Both the position numbers and the translations under genes were made by a program. From Pseudomonadota bacterium (GTDB lineage Bacteria > Pseudomonadota > Alphaproteobacteria > Rhizobiales > Hyphomicrobiaceae), in contig JAEVZQ010000144.1 of the NCBI GenBank assembly GCA_023392135.1, forward strand, positions 1 to 7,948: a DNA stretch of 7,948 bases, given 5' to 3'. Of the stretch, positions 6,409 to 7,948 are shown piece after piece. A model generated the notes under the pieces. It was given only the letters and a program-made list of their open reading frames with translations. It did not search any database and was not told where the DNA came from. Every line of letters starts with the position of its first letter. The stretch's first letter is position 1.

Positions 6409-6503
6409 GCGAAACGTCGATCAACCTGTACTTGCGCAAGCCCGATTGCCGCAATTTTGGCGTAAATGCGTATGCAACATAACCGGGTCTTCATTAACGG
6501 AGA

Positions 6504-7160
6504 GTGAGCACGGGGGACCCGGTGAGAAATCATGTTAGGCTGCTCGGATTGGCGACCGCCATTGCAGCCCTCTTCAGTTTAGCTTCGGCCGGTCAGGCGG
6601 CGCCGGCCTCGAACTCTCTCAAGGTCCAGCGCGATGGGACGATGAGCATCGCAGGTCGCAGCCTGCGCTGTGGCAACGTGCGCAATGTGCTCGATGGCGG
6701 CCTTCCCAGCGAGGGCGCAGCCGCGCCCGGCGTGCTCGTGATCAATCCACGACTGCTCAACCGGATGCCGCCGACAGTGCGCATTTTCGTCTATTATCAC
6801 GAGTGCGGCCACCACAGCGTCGGCGCCAGCGAGCTCGGAGCAGACTCCTGGGCCGTCAACCGGGGGGTCAGTGAGGGCTGGCTCGATCGATCCGGCCTGC
6901 AGCAGGTCTGCCGCTCCTTCGGCAACATGCCGCGGACGCCGACGCATCCGTCATCCCGGAGCCGCTGCCGCAATCTCGAGCGGGTGTATGCCAAGGCGCT
7001 CGCCAGCAAGGCCCCGCTGCCATCGAGGAAGCCGGTCGAGCAGGCCAATGCCGTCAACCCAACGCTCGTTTCCGGTCCAAAGCTCATCGGCGCCGGAAGC
7101 ACGGAGCCGGGCAAGACCGCCTCCTCGCGTCGGCGTCCGGCCAATCGCGCCGCTCACTGA
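6504..7160 (+). CDS. Exported protein with HExxH zinc-protease-like motif
   Basis: A 218-residue protein starting at GTG. Residues 10-33 form a signal peptide (VRLLGLATAIAALFSLASA, then GQAA), so it should be periplasmic or secreted. Residues 97-118 contain YYHECGHHSVGASELGADSWAV: an HExxH zinc site (H99, E100, H103) with E110 and D114 downstream as possible third ligand or support, as in gluzincin-like peptidases. Four cysteines (C56, C101, C136, C155) may form disulfides. After about residue 165 the sequence is low complexity, rich in Ala, Pro, Ser and Arg. Substrate and activity are unknown, and the motif could be catalytic or only structural. A second in-frame GTG at 6522 has a better-spaced purine-rich GGGGGA before it and gives a more usual signal peptide. 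It is divergent from the CBS-BON gene and ends before a strong terminator. Confidence 0.8.
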   Translation: MSTGDPVRNHVRLLGLATAIAALFSLASAGQAAPASNSLKVQRDGTMSIAGRSLRCGNVRNVLDGGLPSEGAAAPGVLVINPRLLNRMPPTVRIFVYYHECGHHSVGASELGADSWAVNRGVSEGWLDRSGLQQVCRSFGNMPRTPTHPSSRSRCRNLERVYAKALASKAPLPSRKPVEQANAVNPTLVSGPKLIGAGSTEPGKTASSRRRPANRAAH

Positions 7161-7186
7161 GCCTGCAGACCCGGGTAACGTGCTTT

Positions 7187-7216
7187 GAAAGGCCGCGCTA
7201 AAGAGCGCGGCCTTTC
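7187..7216. terminator. Bidirectional terminator between convergent genes
   Basis: A perfect 13-bp inverted repeat, GAAAGGCCGCGCT / AGCGCGGCCTTTC with loop AAAG, lies between two convergent genes, 26 bases past the stop at 7160 and 40 bases past the stop at 7257. A-rich and T-rich ends of the arms give a short U-tract in either direction, so one hairpin can serve both transcripts. Confidence 0.85.
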
Positions 7217-7256
7217 ATCAGGATTAGAAGCCGGCCCACATGATCGGCTGGAGCAG

Positions 7257-7610
7257 CTACAGCGCCTCGAACACCGCTTTGCTGTCGGTTGGCGCCTGAT
7301 CCCGCCGCTCCGTCATCCCATAGTCACGGATCACGCCGGCAACGCGGAGCCGATACCCGGCAAAAACGCCGGCGCGGCCCTTGGCTTGCGTGCGGCGATG
7401 GCCCGGGTAATTGCGCCAACGGGCGACAGCCTCCTCGTCTCGCCAGATGGACAGGGAGAGAATCTTGTCGGGATTCGTGAGGCTCTGGAACCGCTCAACC
7501 GACATGAAACCATCAATTTTCTCGAGCTGAGGTTTGAGTTCAGCGGCCAGGTCGAGATACTCCTGCCAGCGCCCTTCTGCGGGTGTCACTTCGAAAATGA
7601 CTGCTATCAT
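7257..7610 (-). CDS. Antibiotic biosynthesis monooxygenase (ABM) fold protein
   Basis: A 117-residue protein typical of the ABM / dimeric alpha-beta barrel family. It opens with MIAVIFEVTPAEGRWQEYLD, has IDGFMSVERFQS and LSLSIWRDEEAVARWR in the middle, and then YPGHRRTQAKGR, where a conserved W-N/Y-xxxHR-xxQ pattern of this subgroup lies. GVFAGYRLRVAGVIRDYGM closes the barrel. Members act as small cofactor-free oxygenases, heme-degrading enzymes or proteins of unknown role; there is no secondary-metabolite cluster here, so an antibiotic role is not implied. The length is usual. The ATG at 7610 follows GAGGTGA at about 6 bases. The gene is cytoplasmic, convergent with the HExxH gene, and divergent from the membrane protein gene at 7775. 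Confidence 0.9.
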   Translation of the reverse strand: MIAVIFEVTPAEGRWQEYLDLAAELKPQLEKIDGFMSVERFQSLTNPDKILSLSIWRDEEAVARWRNYPGHRRTQAKGRAGVFAGYRLRVAGVIRDYGMTERRDQAPTDSKAVFEAL

Positions 7611-7698
7611 CGCTTCTCACCTCATATAGAGACTGGAACGGAAAACGCGGGCCAGCTCGAGTTCACCTCAATCGTCCGTCACGCCAGCGCAATTAGCT

Positions 7699-7726
7699 TT
7701 GCTCCAGCCAGGCGATGCAATATCAT
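7699..7726 (+). promoter_or_regulatory. Possible sigma-70 type promoter for the membrane protein gene
   Basis: TTGCTC (7699-7704) and TATCAT (7721-7726) are separated by 16 bases and lie about 50 bases before the ATG at 7775. Both hexamers match four of six or better. This is the best pair in the 164-base divergent region, but it is only a pattern match. Confidence 0.35.
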
Positions 7727-7774
7727 CGGACACGAACGAAGTGAAAAGCAAGCCCAAGAGGCGAGGGAGGCGCA

Positions 7775-7948
7775 ATGGCGGATGCAGTTTCGGCGATCAT
7801 CGGAATGGTGCTGATGATTGGCTTCGTCGTGGCGATCGTGACTACGGTGGCCGAAATCCCCCTGTGGATCGTCTCGATCTTCGCTTTCATCTTAATGGGG
7901 TTCGCTTTCTGGCAGGATGCTTTCGCGCCGCTGCTCCGCCGGTCGCAG
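7775..7948 (+). CDS. Small membrane protein (3' end beyond the window)
   Basis: The frame opens at an ATG preceded by a strong GAGGGAGG ribosome binding site 4 bases away, and runs 58 codons to the right edge with no stop. Residues 5-26 (VSAIIGMVLMIGFVVAIVTT and on) form one hydrophobic helix, and residues 29-46 (IPLWIVSIFAFILMGFAF) a second. They are followed by WQDAFAPLLRRSQ, whose basic residues suggest a cytoplasmic side. I do not recognise a named family; it is probably a short inner-membrane protein. The total length is unknown. Confidence 0.7.
   Translation, partial: MADAVSAIIGMVLMIGFVVAIVTTVAEIPLWIVSIFAFILMGFAFWQDAFAPLLRRSQ

Noticed and set aside
6309..6533. N-terminal extension of the CBS-BON protein by 75 residues
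   Set aside because: The extension has no domain character and covers the FNR-type box, while the ATG at 6308 has a strong ribosome binding site and begins the conserved domain.

Overview
This 7.9 kb window is most likely chromosomal DNA from an alphaproteobacterium, probably Hyphomicrobiales or a relative. The evidence is the high GC content, an alphaproteobacterial-looking GMP synthase, a two-CBS plus BON protein behind a perfect FNR/FixK-type box, a small His/Lys/aromatic-rich secreted protein, and compact GC-rich hairpins as terminators. The lineage is inferred from protein style; no rRNA or other decisive marker is present.

Layout. Positions 1-1705, minus strand: a glycosyltransferase with a DxD motif, followed by a PAPS-type sulfotransferase that runs off the left edge. 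They look like part of a surface or secreted glycan locus. Positions 1979-2218, minus: a 79-residue protein with a very His-rich stretch and a C-terminal SEC-C metal-binding motif. It is divergent from guaA (2342-3889, plus), a complete glutamine-hydrolysing GMP synthase and the only clear housekeeping gene here. Positions 3890-4983 form a degraded zone. The last third of an SDR oxidoreductase gene (minus) abuts a TetR-family regulator lacking its N-terminus (plus), which looks like one deletion across a formerly divergent regulator/enzyme pair. A 29-base near-perfect palindrome follows. Positions 5002-5350, minus: a small secreted basic/aromatic protein with a clear terminator. Positions 5622-6308, minus: a CBS-CBS-BON protein whose upstream region holds TTGATCCTCATCAA and a weaker stress-sigma-like promoter match. 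Positions 6504-7160, plus: an exported protein with an HExxH motif. It converges on an antibiotic-biosynthesis-monooxygenase-fold protein (7257-7610, minus), with a strong 13-bp hairpin between them. Positions 7775 to the right edge, plus: the start of a small two-helix membrane protein.

Apart from the glycosyltransferase/sulfotransferase pair, the genes do not form an obvious single pathway. Most are monocistronic, with their own ribosome binding sites and terminators. I do not see a CRISPR array, an intact mobile element, an RNA gene or a clear new defence system. The most interesting signals are the deletion scar, the low-oxygen box before the CBS-BON gene, the His-rich SEC-C protein, and the two uncharacterised exported proteins.
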